Position numbers and translations under genes: made by a program
Origin: Micromussa lordhowensis
Lineage: Eukaryota > Cnidaria > Anthozoa > Scleractinia > Lobophylliidae
Direction of reading: 5' to 3'
NCBI GenBank assembly: GCA_964020085.1
Contig: OZ026600.1
Coordinates: forward strand, 4,281,661 to 4,345,660
DNA: 64,000 nucleotides
Notes under the pieces: model-generated
What the model was told of the DNA's origin: nothing
Database searches by the model: none
The model's input: only the letters and a program-made list of their open reading frames with translations
In this document: piece after piece, positions 24,201 to 29,520 of the stretch
How positions within the stretch are numbered: the stretch's first letter is position 1
How the letters are laid out: every line of letters begins with the position of its first letter

Positions 24201-24383
24201 GAGAATGGGTGCCTAGACTCAGGAAACATTACTTTATCGCTCCTCTCAATCGACGAGTCATACGAGTCAGAGGAAGATGAGTATCTTGAGATGCTCCTGC
24301 AACATGTTAAGAGCGCAGCGCACTCCGCGGAATTTCGCCAGGGTGCCCCACCTTTGCGTCCAATAGTAGAGACTGTTGTATGA
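168..24383 (+). CDS. Gene 1: polycystin-1-like receptor-channel (F5/8C-SEA-REJ-GAIN/GPS-PLAT-PKD channel), 18 exons
   Basis: The exons joined are 168-258, 6659-7002, 8246-8387, 8918-9027, 9456-9514, 10709-10863, 11609-12341, 12883-13323, 13881-14025, 14609-14785, 15559-15684, 16013-16237, 16516-16764, 17470-18213, 19144-19380, 19799-21088, 22077-22248 and 22744-24383. They sum to 7,080 nt (2,359 residues plus stop) with every phase matching. Domains by residue: signal peptide 1-30; F5/8C about 33-190; SEA about 193-300; REJ region about 301-740; GAIN about 740-1264 ending in a GPS; TM1 about 1290-1315; PLAT about 1327-1450; TM2-TM6 to 1756; polycystin extracellular domain 1757-1960; channel helices to about 2200; acidic tail ending in ETVV. 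The family (PKD1, PKD1L, sea-urchin REJ proteins) forms surface receptors that pair with PKD2-type channels. An F5/8C head is not the vertebrate PKD1 layout. The first exon is the least certain part. The ligand and the tissue are unknown. Confidence 0.85.
259..1759. other. Intron 1 of gene 1, left part: no recognised feature
   Basis: AT-rich sequence with no frame longer than about 25 codons that looks coding, no repeats I recognise and no RNA gene. It lies between the signal-peptide exon and the Harbinger element. Confidence 0.6.
1929..2996 (+). pseudogene. Harbinger transposase with a single in-frame stop
   Basis: This DDE_Tnp_4-type nuclease frame begins at ATG 1929; the longer frame upstream has only a TTG. 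The catalytic residues are all present: D in FVDGT (2445-2447, residue 173), D in YGDPAYP (2688-2690, residue 254) and E in SVEWIFGD (2799-2801, residue 291). One TAG at 2526-2528 (residue 200), just before FQSIAAPSG, breaks the frame. The downstream part continues in the same frame to TAA at 2996, with no indel. About 355 residues would be normal for the family. The element is therefore either very recently disabled or dependent on readthrough. Confidence 0.85.
3469..4209 (-). CDS. Harbinger Myb/SANT-like accessory protein
   Basis: This is the second gene of the transposon. I start it at the Met before KWTEEHELLML (4209), because the 32 codons upstream in the open frame do not resemble the family. 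Residues 1-75 form a trihelix Myb/SANT-like DNA-binding domain (W-x-x-E-E, RGDDWEKLA, VTQRSVRDHY). A basic KRRRKKVREE patch and an acidic segment follow. The rest, about residues 105-245, is a coiled coil rich in K/E/Q, ending in a poly-Q/M stretch. In this superfamily the partner binds transposon ends and brings the transposase into the nucleus. The frame is intact. Confidence 0.8.
   Translation of the reverse strand: MKWTEEHELLMLRELMLLQPWLHKKGTSERGDDWEKLAVSLNAIPYPQFRVTQRSVRDHYSTMEKRRRKKVREEDRASGIAPEEDNELDQLLDETIELFDECDKITDQKKQNQEEEAKKAEEMRKRSLETFQDSAKRNADEQQGARPKKSRASGANTLAYLKDRAEVEATLKRDELEIKRQELALQGKEQEGRQQQFDMMNKQTRDIQQLQQQQMQQFMQMNANMMQQHQQQTLALMELMKKFADK
5188..6058. other. Intron 1 of gene 1, middle part: no recognised feature
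   Basis: AT-rich sequence with only short frames. I see no gene, repeat or RNA here. Confidence 0.5.
6062..6458. mobile_element. 397-bp MITE with TAA target duplication (Harbinger-type)
   Basis: The left end GGCTCGGGTTAAACGTCGTAC and the right end, read in reverse complement, GGCCCGGGTCAAATGCCGTAC are inverted copies. TAA lies immediately outside each (6059-6061 and 6459-6461). The interior has repeated AATTAAGTTCGAC words and an internal inverted pair around CACATGAGCC / GGCTCATGTG. It has no coding capacity. The ends differ from the neighbouring full-length Harbinger, so that element is not its source. Confidence 0.8.
6659..7002 (+). CDS. Gene 1 exon 2: F5/8 type C domain, N-terminal part
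   Basis: The acceptor is TTCCTACAG at 6658 and the donor is AAG|GTCAGT. The peptide begins ACNKPLGISDYRIRDDQ and continues with SASSAFDND, YGAHRARLN-like and WLKINLDQEMVITGIAIQG segments. These are the conserved opening cysteine and beta-strands of the coagulation factor 5/8 C (discoidin) fold, a carbohydrate- or lipid-binding module outside the cell. The intron that follows (7003-8245) holds nothing I recognise. Confidence 0.85.
8246..8387 (+). CDS. Gene 1 exon 3: F5/8 type C domain, C-terminal part
   Basis: The acceptor is TGCTGTAG and the donor is CAG|GTTTGG, phase 0 to phase 1. The peptide IFTGNSDSNSIQYENLAFP, then VTRSVTINPTPW and IGFRMELYGCEP, is the canonical end of the domain: F-GN-D, then P at the arm, then the closing LYGC cysteine. 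The length of 142 nt is identical in gene 2. The next intron (8388-8917) has nothing recognisable. Confidence 0.88.
8918..9027 (+). CDS. Gene 1 exon 4: SEA-type module, first part
   Basis: The acceptor is TTTTCAG and the donor is GAG|GTACTG. The peptide reads EFFFVAVITVSNSRFTLDYA then NPKSEGYLALKQDIITE. The pattern of hydrophobic strand, FTL, serine-tyrosine helix start and DI-E resembles the SEA fold of mucin-like and receptor ectodomains. The match to gene 2 exon 4 supports it as coding. The 428-bp intron that follows is featureless. Confidence 0.75.
9456..9514 (+). CDS. Gene 1 exon 5: SEA-type module, middle
   Basis: A 59-nt exon between a long pyrimidine tract with TTCAG and AG|GTAATA. 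It encodes VTEFLVRVPGFLFADVRNL. Gene 2 has a 59-nt exon at the same place with NVPGF in common and the same phases (0 to 2). The intron after it (9515-10708) carries a diverged TTCGG-rich repeat stretch and a pogo-like MITE. Confidence 0.75.
9880..10090 (+). repeat. Diverged TTCGG/CTTCGAA short repeat
   Basis: Words such as GATCTTCG, TGTTCGG, ATTCGG and CCTCGGAA recur every 10-20 bases in gene 1 intron 5. Confidence 0.5.
10212..10658. mobile_element. Pogo/Tigger-like MITE in gene 1 intron 5
   Basis: CAGTCGAACC at the left end is inverted as GGTTCGACTG at the right end. A large inner hairpin, 10479-10630, pairs CGAATTATGATAAGC with its complement and AGCGGGTTCAGAG with CTCTGAACCCGCT. CAG(T)CGAACC ends are typical of pogo/Tigger derivatives. 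The TA duplication is only visible on the left. Confidence 0.55.
10709..10863 (+). CDS. Gene 1 exon 6: SEA-type module, end
   Basis: The acceptor is CTGCTCAG and the donor is CGCT|GTAAGT, phase 2 to phase 1. The shared core is AAEIEVYCIQSMRDTVLHEL then ENSV; gene 2 has LAEVEIHCIK and KLENSV at the same spot. No G-S-V-V-V type self-cleavage motif of SEA domains is visible in either paralog, so self-cleavage is not supported. The next intron (10864-11608) contains a 170-bp hairpin MITE and a short GTCA-rich stretch. Confidence 0.75.
10907..11076. repeat. 170-bp hairpin MITE in gene 1 intron 6
   Basis: TAGCCTCCATTTCGCG pairs with CGCGCCAAATGGAGGCTA, and inner ACAGATAATG / CATTATCTGT arms extend the stem. 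Confidence 0.65.
11609..12341 (+). CDS. Gene 1 exon 7: REJ region, first half
   Basis: The acceptor is CTCCTTCAG and the donor is CAG|GTGAGA, phase 1 to phase 2. The segment IVAKLEGPTNAIRGNES then NASESYDP and LAFTWYCGG matches the receptor-for-egg-jelly pattern, where a glycine-rich strand is followed by ASxSxDPD and a W-x-C strand. Eight N-glycosylation sequons lie in 244 residues, so the chain is probably extracellular and heavily glycosylated. The intron after it (12342-12882) is featureless. Confidence 0.85.
12883..13323 (+). CDS. Gene 1 exon 8: REJ region, second half
   Basis: The acceptor is TTACTTGCAG and the donor is CAG|GTAGGC, phase 2 on both sides. It opens with RCTTNCG (gene 2: RCRANCG) and ends with GCSVNPTEGLVLTTEFKISC, WGWSDEELPLNYEFR. 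The P-x-G, C and W-SDE-PL-Y-F pattern is the hallmark end of the REJ domain. In gene 2 this exon and the next are one exon. Confidence 0.88.
13424..13505 (-). repeat. SINE fragment in gene 1 intron 8
   Basis: On the minus strand this piece matches the 3' body of the SINE copy at 56398-56690: the GGGGAGTAGAAAT motif and the GACTAGCATCACAT motif occur in both. Only the body part is left, with no A/B-box head. It lies within the intron that gene 2 lacks. Confidence 0.5.
13881..14025 (+). CDS. Gene 1 exon 9: REJ-to-GAIN linker
   Basis: The acceptor is GAATGTTTAG and the donor is CAG|GTAAAA, phase 2 to phase 0. It encodes RYQTSSGVLVINSGP, then ARLPLGNVTVEVLVSDSLGA, then FTVQRLQVQ. Gene 2 has RYNTSDGLIINDPN and NLPVGNK with YVKDSLGDL, continuous with the preceding REJ end. 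This is a fibronectin-like beta segment. Confidence 0.85.
14123..14213. repeat. 91-bp hairpin MITE in gene 1 intron 9
   Basis: AACAATTAGACCC at the left pairs perfectly with GGGTCTAATTGTT at the right. An inner pair, AATAGCCCAT with ATGGGCTATT, extends the stem. No target duplication is clear. Confidence 0.55.
14609..14785 (+). CDS. Gene 1 exon 10: GAIN domain, helical start
   Basis: The acceptor is TGTCTTTCAG and the donor is GCA|GTAAGT, phase 0. It encodes VNPIPPEDFSEVLKS, then NGNVDEAAQMAYSILTAVED. The helical pattern (G-N-x-DEA-x-x-A-x-S-x-L) is that of the REJ/GAIN helical subdomain. Gene 2 splits the same stretch into a 171-nt exon and a 51-nt exon. The intron after it (14786-15558) is otherwise featureless. 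Confidence 0.85.
15559..15684 (+). CDS. Gene 1 exon 11: GAIN helical subdomain
   Basis: The acceptor is TTTCCAAAG and the donor is CAG|GTATAA, phase 0, 42 codons. It encodes VKETILEQISTLKVSSIQQ, then a helix ending in the near-identical VVMATEGEKDI (gene 2: VAMATKERDEI). Gene 2 has an exon of exactly 126 nt here. Confidence 0.85.
15692..15905 (+). repeat. Imperfect CCTT polypyrimidine tract in gene 1 intron 11
   Basis: About 210 bases almost free of A, built from CCTTC, CTTTC and CCTTG words. It makes spurious serine/proline/phenylalanine-rich frames in all three plus-strand phases. It fills most of a 328-bp intron and sits directly upstream of the acceptor of exon 12. Confidence 0.85.
16013..16237 (+). 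CDS. Gene 1 exon 12: GAIN helical subdomain
   Basis: The acceptor is TTAACCAAG and the donor is CAG|GTAACA, phase 0. It encodes ENAVGLLENMTDFITSQ, then VQNIGGNLLQGMSNSLS and an acidic loop. Gene 2 has EKALERLDEATDFLSKL and KNLLLGLGNIL at the same place. The 278-bp intron after it has nothing notable. Confidence 0.85.
16516..16764 (+). CDS. Gene 1 exon 13: GAIN domain, start of beta subdomain
   Basis: The acceptor is CTTTACAG and the donor is CAG|GTAGGG, phase 0. It encodes NKDLAKKTLHLIDKLGGGLL, then DKLSLTLDRQTP and KVSLPSAKTLFG. Gene 2's exon 13 reaches 15 or more residues further before its intron. The intron that follows (16765-17469) shows nothing recognisable. Confidence 0.85.
17470..18213 (+). 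CDS. Gene 1 exon 14: GAIN beta subdomain, furin-type site and first half of GPS
   Basis: The acceptor is TTTCTGTCAG and the donor is TCG|GTAAGT, phase 0. Residues 1000-1247 carry GLKDPVELFIP, a cysteine pair, and CGSQGGRQKRSCIGFKDPP. The RQKR is a proprotein-convertase consensus at 18034-18045 inside a CX10C loop. A proline-rich linker and SCLYWSENEQVWTNEGCS follow; the last is the first half of a GPS motif (CxYW...W...GC). The intron after it (18214-19143) holds a 189-bp hairpin MITE and a C-run. Confidence 0.9.
18415..18603. repeat. 189-bp hairpin MITE in gene 1 intron 14
   Basis: The ends AAGCAATAGCGCACTTTTTC and GAAAAAGTGCTCCATTGCTT are inverted copies with few mismatches. The inner arms GGGAGAATTCTCGA / TCGAATTCTCCC and GCAAACCC / GGGTTTGC complete a long stem. 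Confidence 0.65.
19144..19380 (+). CDS. Gene 1 exon 15: second half of GPS and first membrane helix
   Basis: The acceptor is CAAATTTAG, behind a C-run at 19089-19107, and the donor is AAG|GTAGGA, phase 0. It encodes SGTLHCLCSHLSAFGGDFFV. The GPS closes with C-x-C-x-HL|S, so cleavage is predicted between L1264 and S1265. TM1 is FVVLATVCSIFGVYLIGLVF, followed by basic ARRADK. Length of 237 nt is identical in gene 2. Confidence 0.92.
19799..21088 (+). CDS. Gene 1 exon 16: PLAT domain and TM2-TM6
   Basis: The acceptor is TTTTTGACAG and the donor is AAG|GTATGT, phase 0, 430 codons. The PLAT/LH2 beta-sandwich runs from VGNVYLSDN through VQTGMWRNQGTTAHVGIVLY, KILIWHDNSGESPAWFLQKV and FLANRWLALEKGSGE. 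It is a cytosolic lipid- and protein-binding module typical of PKD1-type proteins. Membrane segments follow: CCLSVLLTAMVTNAMFYNFG, IQSSLVAIPVNVLVVMIF, FVYIGWTLCILTSLTAAAF, VFVSQPVKVILLASLLSVIL and FFLIFVLLLMIICYGNR. The next intron (21089-22076) carries a hairpin, an ATTC microsatellite and an old SINE. Confidence 0.93.
21395..21473. repeat. 79-bp AT-rich hairpin in gene 1 intron 16
   Basis: AAATTAAAGTAAGCAGT pairs with ACTGCTTACTTTAATTT, and TTATACCAATTAAAATT pairs with AATTTTAATTGGTATAA around a short loop. It is a nearly complete fold-back. Confidence 0.7.
21538..21591 (+). repeat. (ATTC)n microsatellite
   Basis: About 13 uninterrupted copies of ATTC/CATT in gene 1 intron 16. Confidence 0.95.
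21749..21917 (-). repeat. Old tRNA-derived SINE copy in gene 1 intron 16
   Basis: The CCAACTGGTTGGAGGCTGACC block matches the copy at 51109-51257 (CCAACTGGCCGGAGGCAGACC). The CATCTAGTGGCAGGGAG and CCACCGAGCCCGCCACC blocks look like a decayed head on the minus strand. A short direct repeat of AACTGGTTGG sits at the start. Confidence 0.5.
22077..22248 (+). CDS. Gene 1 exon 17: start of polycystin extracellular domain
   Basis: The acceptor is TTTTCAAG and the donor is CAG|GTAGAG, phase 0 to phase 1. It encodes GKNVSSFWAWMRGKLFPALY, WYNGWIFDYGEGF, then LFMVGMPRLRQIRIKP. The G-x-PR-RQ-R segment is one of the strongest polycystin-family signatures and belongs to the S1-S2 extracellular (TOP) domain. 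The intron that follows is featureless. Confidence 0.92.
22744..24383 (+). CDS. Gene 1 exon 18: polycystin domain, channel helices S2-S6 and C-terminal tail
   Basis: The acceptor is ATTTACAG, phase 1; the stop is TGA at 24381. The TOP domain has CPKPWRYRS and GGFYSTYDGGGFVADLGYN. S2 is VCQLLFMVIIVIFVIDEAYK, S3 is WVELLQILTALNSVVIYFLK, S4 is VLSFLIFIVTMKFLRLIRF, S5 is VSYFVVFVSAVLAYTQLAFL, then a pore-loop region with LLGGKMFFYEI, and S6 is FLYMFTMTFILLNMFLAIL. The cytosolic tail is rich in Asp and Glu, with a basic helix before it. It ends VETVV, a class I PDZ-ligand pattern. Confidence 0.93.
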
Positions 24384-25675
24384 CATACGTAAGGGGCAGG
24401 CAGGACGCCCATTTGAAAGTCGTGTCATTTAGGAATGTACATTTGGTATCACTTAAGATGTTAAAGTACAGAACGCCAGTGCATTTACCCAAAAAACGGT
24501 TGGACTTGAAAAATATGAAAACGCCGTTATATAATCTGGCACGAAATCTTTAAAATTTCTTCATAGACAAAAGTTTTCAATCACTATTTAAGTCACTATA
24601 GCTGTTATTGGTGTGTCTCTTTATATTTATATGTTCTGTTTGGCCATGTCAACGAAATTTTTAGACGAGAAATCACCACCCCTTCAACATGGGAGGTGAA
24701 TGTAGGCGAATGTTTCATTAGAAGCCGTACCAAAATGGTTCTATCAGGTATTTACCAAGAACCCTACCCTACCTGTAAATTCGGCCAAAAAAGAGGCGAT
24801 TTCATGTCAGTGACTTGATATCACAGGAAATGAGGACTGTAAACAGGACGTCTGATTGGTTATTCCACACCCTTCTTTCGTTCTTCCGGCAACATTTTCT
24901 TTGTGTTTTGCATGAAGCTTGCTCAAAGCTGGCCTTGTTGCGGAATTTGAAATGTAATAAGCTCACTGAACATTATTTTAGTAAGGTTATGAAGCAATAT
25001 CTGTCATCTCACTCTAATACTGACACCAACACGTTTAAATTTATTTACGGGTATGAAAATAATTATCATGCTAAATCTTGCGGAATAACCTCTAATTTAG
25101 CCAACTCTGCTTTCGACATACGCATCAAGCTAGAATTTATGGCCAAAAGCAGCTCCAGAACTGAGTATTAAATGAGGATAAAGTATAAAATTGTTAATAT
25201 GGGCTAAACTGAAAATCCGATCTTGATTTATTTAATTTCAAGTACATAAATAATACATGAATAATAACATATATTTGGGATTAAAAATCAGATATTTATT
25301 ATAAAAAGTAGACTTATTAAATTATTAAATCTAAACTAGCTAACTAATACAAAGATTGACAACCTCCATTCGAAACGATTGTGTCCGGAGACGTTGCTTC
25401 CTGTACCGAAAGCGCGAAAAGTCTTACGAGTAAAGAGCTCGGGGAAAAGTGTAATCCTTAGCAGAAAAAGAGCCGGTTATTCAAATGAAGGTTGCAAAGC
25501 GTTCAAGAAATCCGTGGACTGCTTCGATTCGGTTGTATATTTGAGGAGCTTCAAATATACCGACGAGACCTTAGTGAAGTTGAAGTATAATTGAATACAA
25601 TCTAGCTGCTACCAATAGAGTCTTCTGTACACTCAGTTACAGCCGTAAGCAACATCTGATTGACATATCGTTTAA
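24384..25675. other. Gene 1 3' region: untranslated or intergenic
   Basis: No coding exon is supported. An ATTAAA at 25167-25172 is a possible polyadenylation signal. The small frames at 24815-25171 and 25379-25594 have no recognisable domain. Confidence 0.4.
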
Positions 25676-27925
25676 GAGTGTGTCCATGAGAAAACCAGGC
25701 AGAACCAGGCAGGAGGTGATACAGCTCAAATCACCAATTTTGCTCAAACTTGGCATGAATGTTGGGTTTGGTGAGCAAATGATTATGCCAAGAACTTAGG
25801 TTAAAATATTTTATTCCCTTCAAGTTAGGGGGACCCCTCCAATAATGGCCCTTTGCCACTAATTTATGCATATTTAATTAGTTGTCTTTGATTTAGCACT
25901 TCTACAACAAAAAAGGCCATGTGAAAATGAAATCCACTGGATCATGTTCTACTATTATTAGTCTCAAAGCACAGATATTCATTTGAACCAGACAATTCGA
26001 TTTCTCTCTGTGGCTCTTTCTTAAGTAAGGTACATATTTTGTAGTGTTGTGAATAGCCTTTAAGTAATGGCAAATATCTGCACTGGGCAACAGCAAATAC
26101 GCATTATTCTAACATGGATAGTGAGAGCAATCACTAAAGTTCTCAAAAGAGCCATAAAATGTTTGGGGACCTCAACATTTTTTCTGTGCTGGCATATTCT
26201 TTACATAGGATTTCACGATTTTTGGCCATTTAATGGACATTCACTAGAACACGGAAGCTATTTTTTGTGTTAACCTAACTTGAAATCAACAAGAAATATC
26301 TACCTAAGTATTTTCCTATCAATATCCAGTATAAATGCGGCGAAAAGAAGCACTTGAGACATTTCTGTCAAATATTTTCAGAGCTACTTCTCACGGTTAT
26401 CGATAAAACGCGGCAGAAGAAGATTCAACGTAGAAGCTCCTTACACTTAGGTTTTCAGGCGTAAAGTACAATGGAAACATGAAATACCTACTACATACAT
26501 GTCACTTGGATACAATTTTTGTGACTCTCGCTGATTCTTGGACCGCGAAATGTCCAGTTTTGTTGCATCTGTTTCGGCGACGGTTGCTTCGACCCGAGGT
26601 TTAAAGAGAATGTCCTTTGCCATCCCGCTTTCGTCATCAGAGATATCAACATTTGTCGAAACAGCTACTCACAAGGCCGTTAAAAATCCAGGAAGAGCTA
26701 TCACTGCTGTGAGTGTTATAGGATACAAATTTCTTACAAAACACACCACAAAACATTCCGCCATCTTTGTCGATATTAAGCGGTACAATTCGTGAAACCA
26801 TACATGACGTAGTTATCGGATTACAAGGCGTAACCGCTGAGTTTTCAATGTCTAAGTGGACCTGGCGGAGTGTTTTGTGATGGGATTTAAAAAGCAAACT
26901 GTATGTTAAAGTGATCACTCTCCCTGGATTTTAAACGGCCTTTTGAGTAGCCTTTTCGACAGCTGTTGATATCTCTGATGAAGGCGGGATGGCAATGGAT
27001 ATTCTCTTTAAACTTCGGGTCGAAGCAACAGAACAGATGGCACAAAACTGCATGGACATTTCTTCAATCCAAGAATCAAAGAGAGCGCAAAATCGCGTCC
27101 AAGTGACATGTGTAATCGCTGTATGTAGTAGGTGTTTCTTGTTTCAATTTTATTTTACGCCTGAAAACCCAAGTTGAGGGAACTTATGCGTTGAATCTTC
27201 TTCTTCCGCATTTTTTCGATATCGAGAGAATGTCACAAATGTACTTCAGTCTCAAGTGCTCTTTTTCGCCGAATTTATACTGCATATTGATAGGAAAATA
27301 CTAAGGTAGATATTTCTTGCTAGTTTCGGGTTAGGTTAAGACAGAAAAATGGTTTTTGTGTTTTAGTGAATGCTCATAAAGTGGCCAAAATTCGTGAAGT
27401 CCTATTTAAACAGTATGCCAGCACATAAAAAATGTTGAGGTCCCCAAACATTTTATGGCTTTTTTGAGAACTTTAGTGATTGCTCTCACTATCCATGTTA
27501 GAATAATGCATATTTGCTGTTGCCCAGTGCAGATATTGGCCATTAATTAAAGGCTATTCACAACACTACAAAATATGCACCTTACTTAAGATGGAGCCGC
27601 AGAGTGAAATCAAGTTGTCTGGTTCAAATGAATATCTGTGCTTTGAGACTAATAATAGCAGAACATGATCCAGTTTATTTCATTTTCACACGGCCTTTCT
27701 TGTTATAGAAATGCTAAATCAAAGACAGCTAATTAAATATGCATAAATTAGTGACAAAGGGCCATTTTTGGAGGTAGTCCCCCTAACTTGAAGGGAATAT
27801 AATATTTTAACCTAAGTTTTTGCCATAATCATTTACTCACCAAACCCAACATTTAGGCCAAGTTTGAGCAAAATCGGTGATTTGAGCTGTATCACCTCCT
27901 GCCTGGTTTTCTCATGGACACACTC
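25676..27925. mobile_element. 2.25-kb palindromic (fold-back) element flanked by TTAA
   Basis: The left arm from 25676 and the right arm ending at 27925 are inverted copies about 1.0-1.1 kb long. They look roughly 90% identical by eye over the outer several hundred bases. Both tips read GAGTGTGTCCATGAGAAAAC. Pairing fades only in the centre (about 26720-26880). TTAA sits outside both tips (25672-25675 and 27926-27929). The left arm has a small AGGCAGAACC duplication that the right arm lacks. No intact frame is present. TTAA flanks suggest a piggyBac-mobilised non-autonomous element, but the TTAA could also be part of the palindrome. Confidence 0.8.
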
Positions 27926-27929
27926 TTAA

Positions 27930-28500
27930 ATAACTGGCCCATTATGTTCGAGGACGAATGTAGGCTATTACGCTTATTACCCGTCAAATATTTTAAAACC
28001 CCGTCTTTTTGTTTTTAGACCTCGGCGAAGCTTTCAAGCATAAAAAAAGTCTGTTTCGGTTAAAAACCTTGAGAGTCTGTTCAAGACATTCAACTCTACC
28101 AAATGAAAACATTTATTTGAGACGTGACCTGAACGGAAAAACATATAAAATAAATTTCAGAAAAATAAGGATACGTCATAGATATCCCTCAAGTGACGTC
28201 ATGTGACGTTTGAGATCATCAAAATATTTGATGGATTTACATTAAAATAATTATGCATGACAGGGTACTCTCTTGCTGGCAAGTAGTAAAGTATTTACCC
28301 ATATAAAAATAATCAATAGAAAATATAATGCTATTTTTATCAAGTGACTGGCAGTGTTTATGAAAACGGAATCTATTTTGCACGTGGTGCGTTGCACGAA
28401 CCCAAACCATAACGTCCACTCACATAACACAGATTATTGGTTTCCTTTGTGAGTCAGTTCCGAGCAAGAATATTATAGAGAGCTGTACAGTAATATTTCG
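27930..28500. other. Intergenic, no recognised feature
   Basis: A full CRE-like TGACGTCA at 28194-28201 is the only notable word. No coding frame or repeat is recognised. Confidence 0.4.
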
Positions 28501-28502
28501 GC

Positions 28503-28900
28503 TAGAGAGAGAGAGAGAGAGAGAAGGGGGGGGGGGGGGGTACTCCAGAACAATTTAGAACAAATTCTTACCCTATTGAAGATTGCGAATTTTCCATACT
28601 CTATTTCGAACCCGACCAAACATTTGATGACCCATTTCAAATCGGACCCTGAAATCAGTACCCTCTGTTAGACCTGTCTTATTATCAGTTCTCTAGTCCA
28701 AACCAAAACTGTACAATGTACGATGTTGCTTTATTACTTACTACGACTATAATAATGATTGAGAAGTAGTCCCGTCTCAAACATACCCGATTCAAGCACA
28801 GAGCGTTCAAACTGTACCGTATTTCAGATCAAAAGGGTTAAAATCTAACCTATTTTAGACCAAAGCAACACAAAAACCATACCCTTGGCGCCACACATAC
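28503..28900. repeat. (GA)n-(G)n tract and decayed dispersed repeat
   Basis: About nine GA units run into a G-run of about 14 bases and then TACTCCAGAAC. The following 350 bases have the ACCC-rich phrasing of an invertebrate dispersed repeat that typically ends in GGCGCCACACATACC-like sequence, present near 28880. Confidence 0.4.
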
Positions 28901-29339
28901 CTATACACAAGTATACAAGTGGAGGCATTAGAGATTTTCCTGGAAACAGCTAACCGCTCGGAGTCACATGACCAGAGGCAGGTCACGTTCGAGGTTTTCG
29001 ACTCGCGCTTCGACCGAAGACATTTACCTTAAGCTTTATTGCCTGATTGTATTACGTTATGCTAAACGGCCATTAGGAAAAGGAAGGAATTATTTGTTTG
29101 TCGTTCATGAGAACGAACCTGAGTGTACCGATCCCATACACATGTACACAATTCATCGCTGGTACATGTGTCGGATAAAATTTGTTTGCGTTACAAAGAT
29201 TTTCGCTTGGGGCCGTCAAATTTCGTTTTTTTATTACAATAAAAAATCCTAAAATTGTAATGCTATCATTTAAAGACAAAACTTGCAACTTATATTCGCC
29301 AGGTTATATTTTAATAGTTGAGCCCTAAACGCACGGCAT

Positions 29340-29520
29340 GTTTGCCGTCTGACGTTATGGAAAAAATACTGCGCATGCCCATGTGGCTTTCTATGTGTTC
29401 TGTTTACCCGTCAACTTCCGTTGTTCCGTTGTGAACGTCAGTCGTGGTGTTTCCGGTTGTGTTCACAGCCTGACACGTTTCTGACAATCTTTATTCGTCG
29501 TCGTTGTTCCGTCTTCAGAG
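29340..29520 (+). promoter_or_regulatory. Possible TATA-less promoter and untranslated first exon
   Basis: An NRF1-like CTGCGCATGCCC at about 29370 is followed by several ETS-like CTTCCG and TTCCGG words in unusually CpG-rich sequence for this region. It ends at CTTCAGAG|GTAAGG (29520/29521), a strong splice donor, with no open frame. This could be the 5' untranslated exon of gene 2, joined to 34588 or further downstream, or the start of a non-coding transcript. It is inferred from sequence words only. Confidence 0.35.

Noticed and set aside
24815..25171. 118-codon frame downstream of gene 1
   Set aside because: No recognisable domain or splice context; it is probably 3' untranslated or intergenic.
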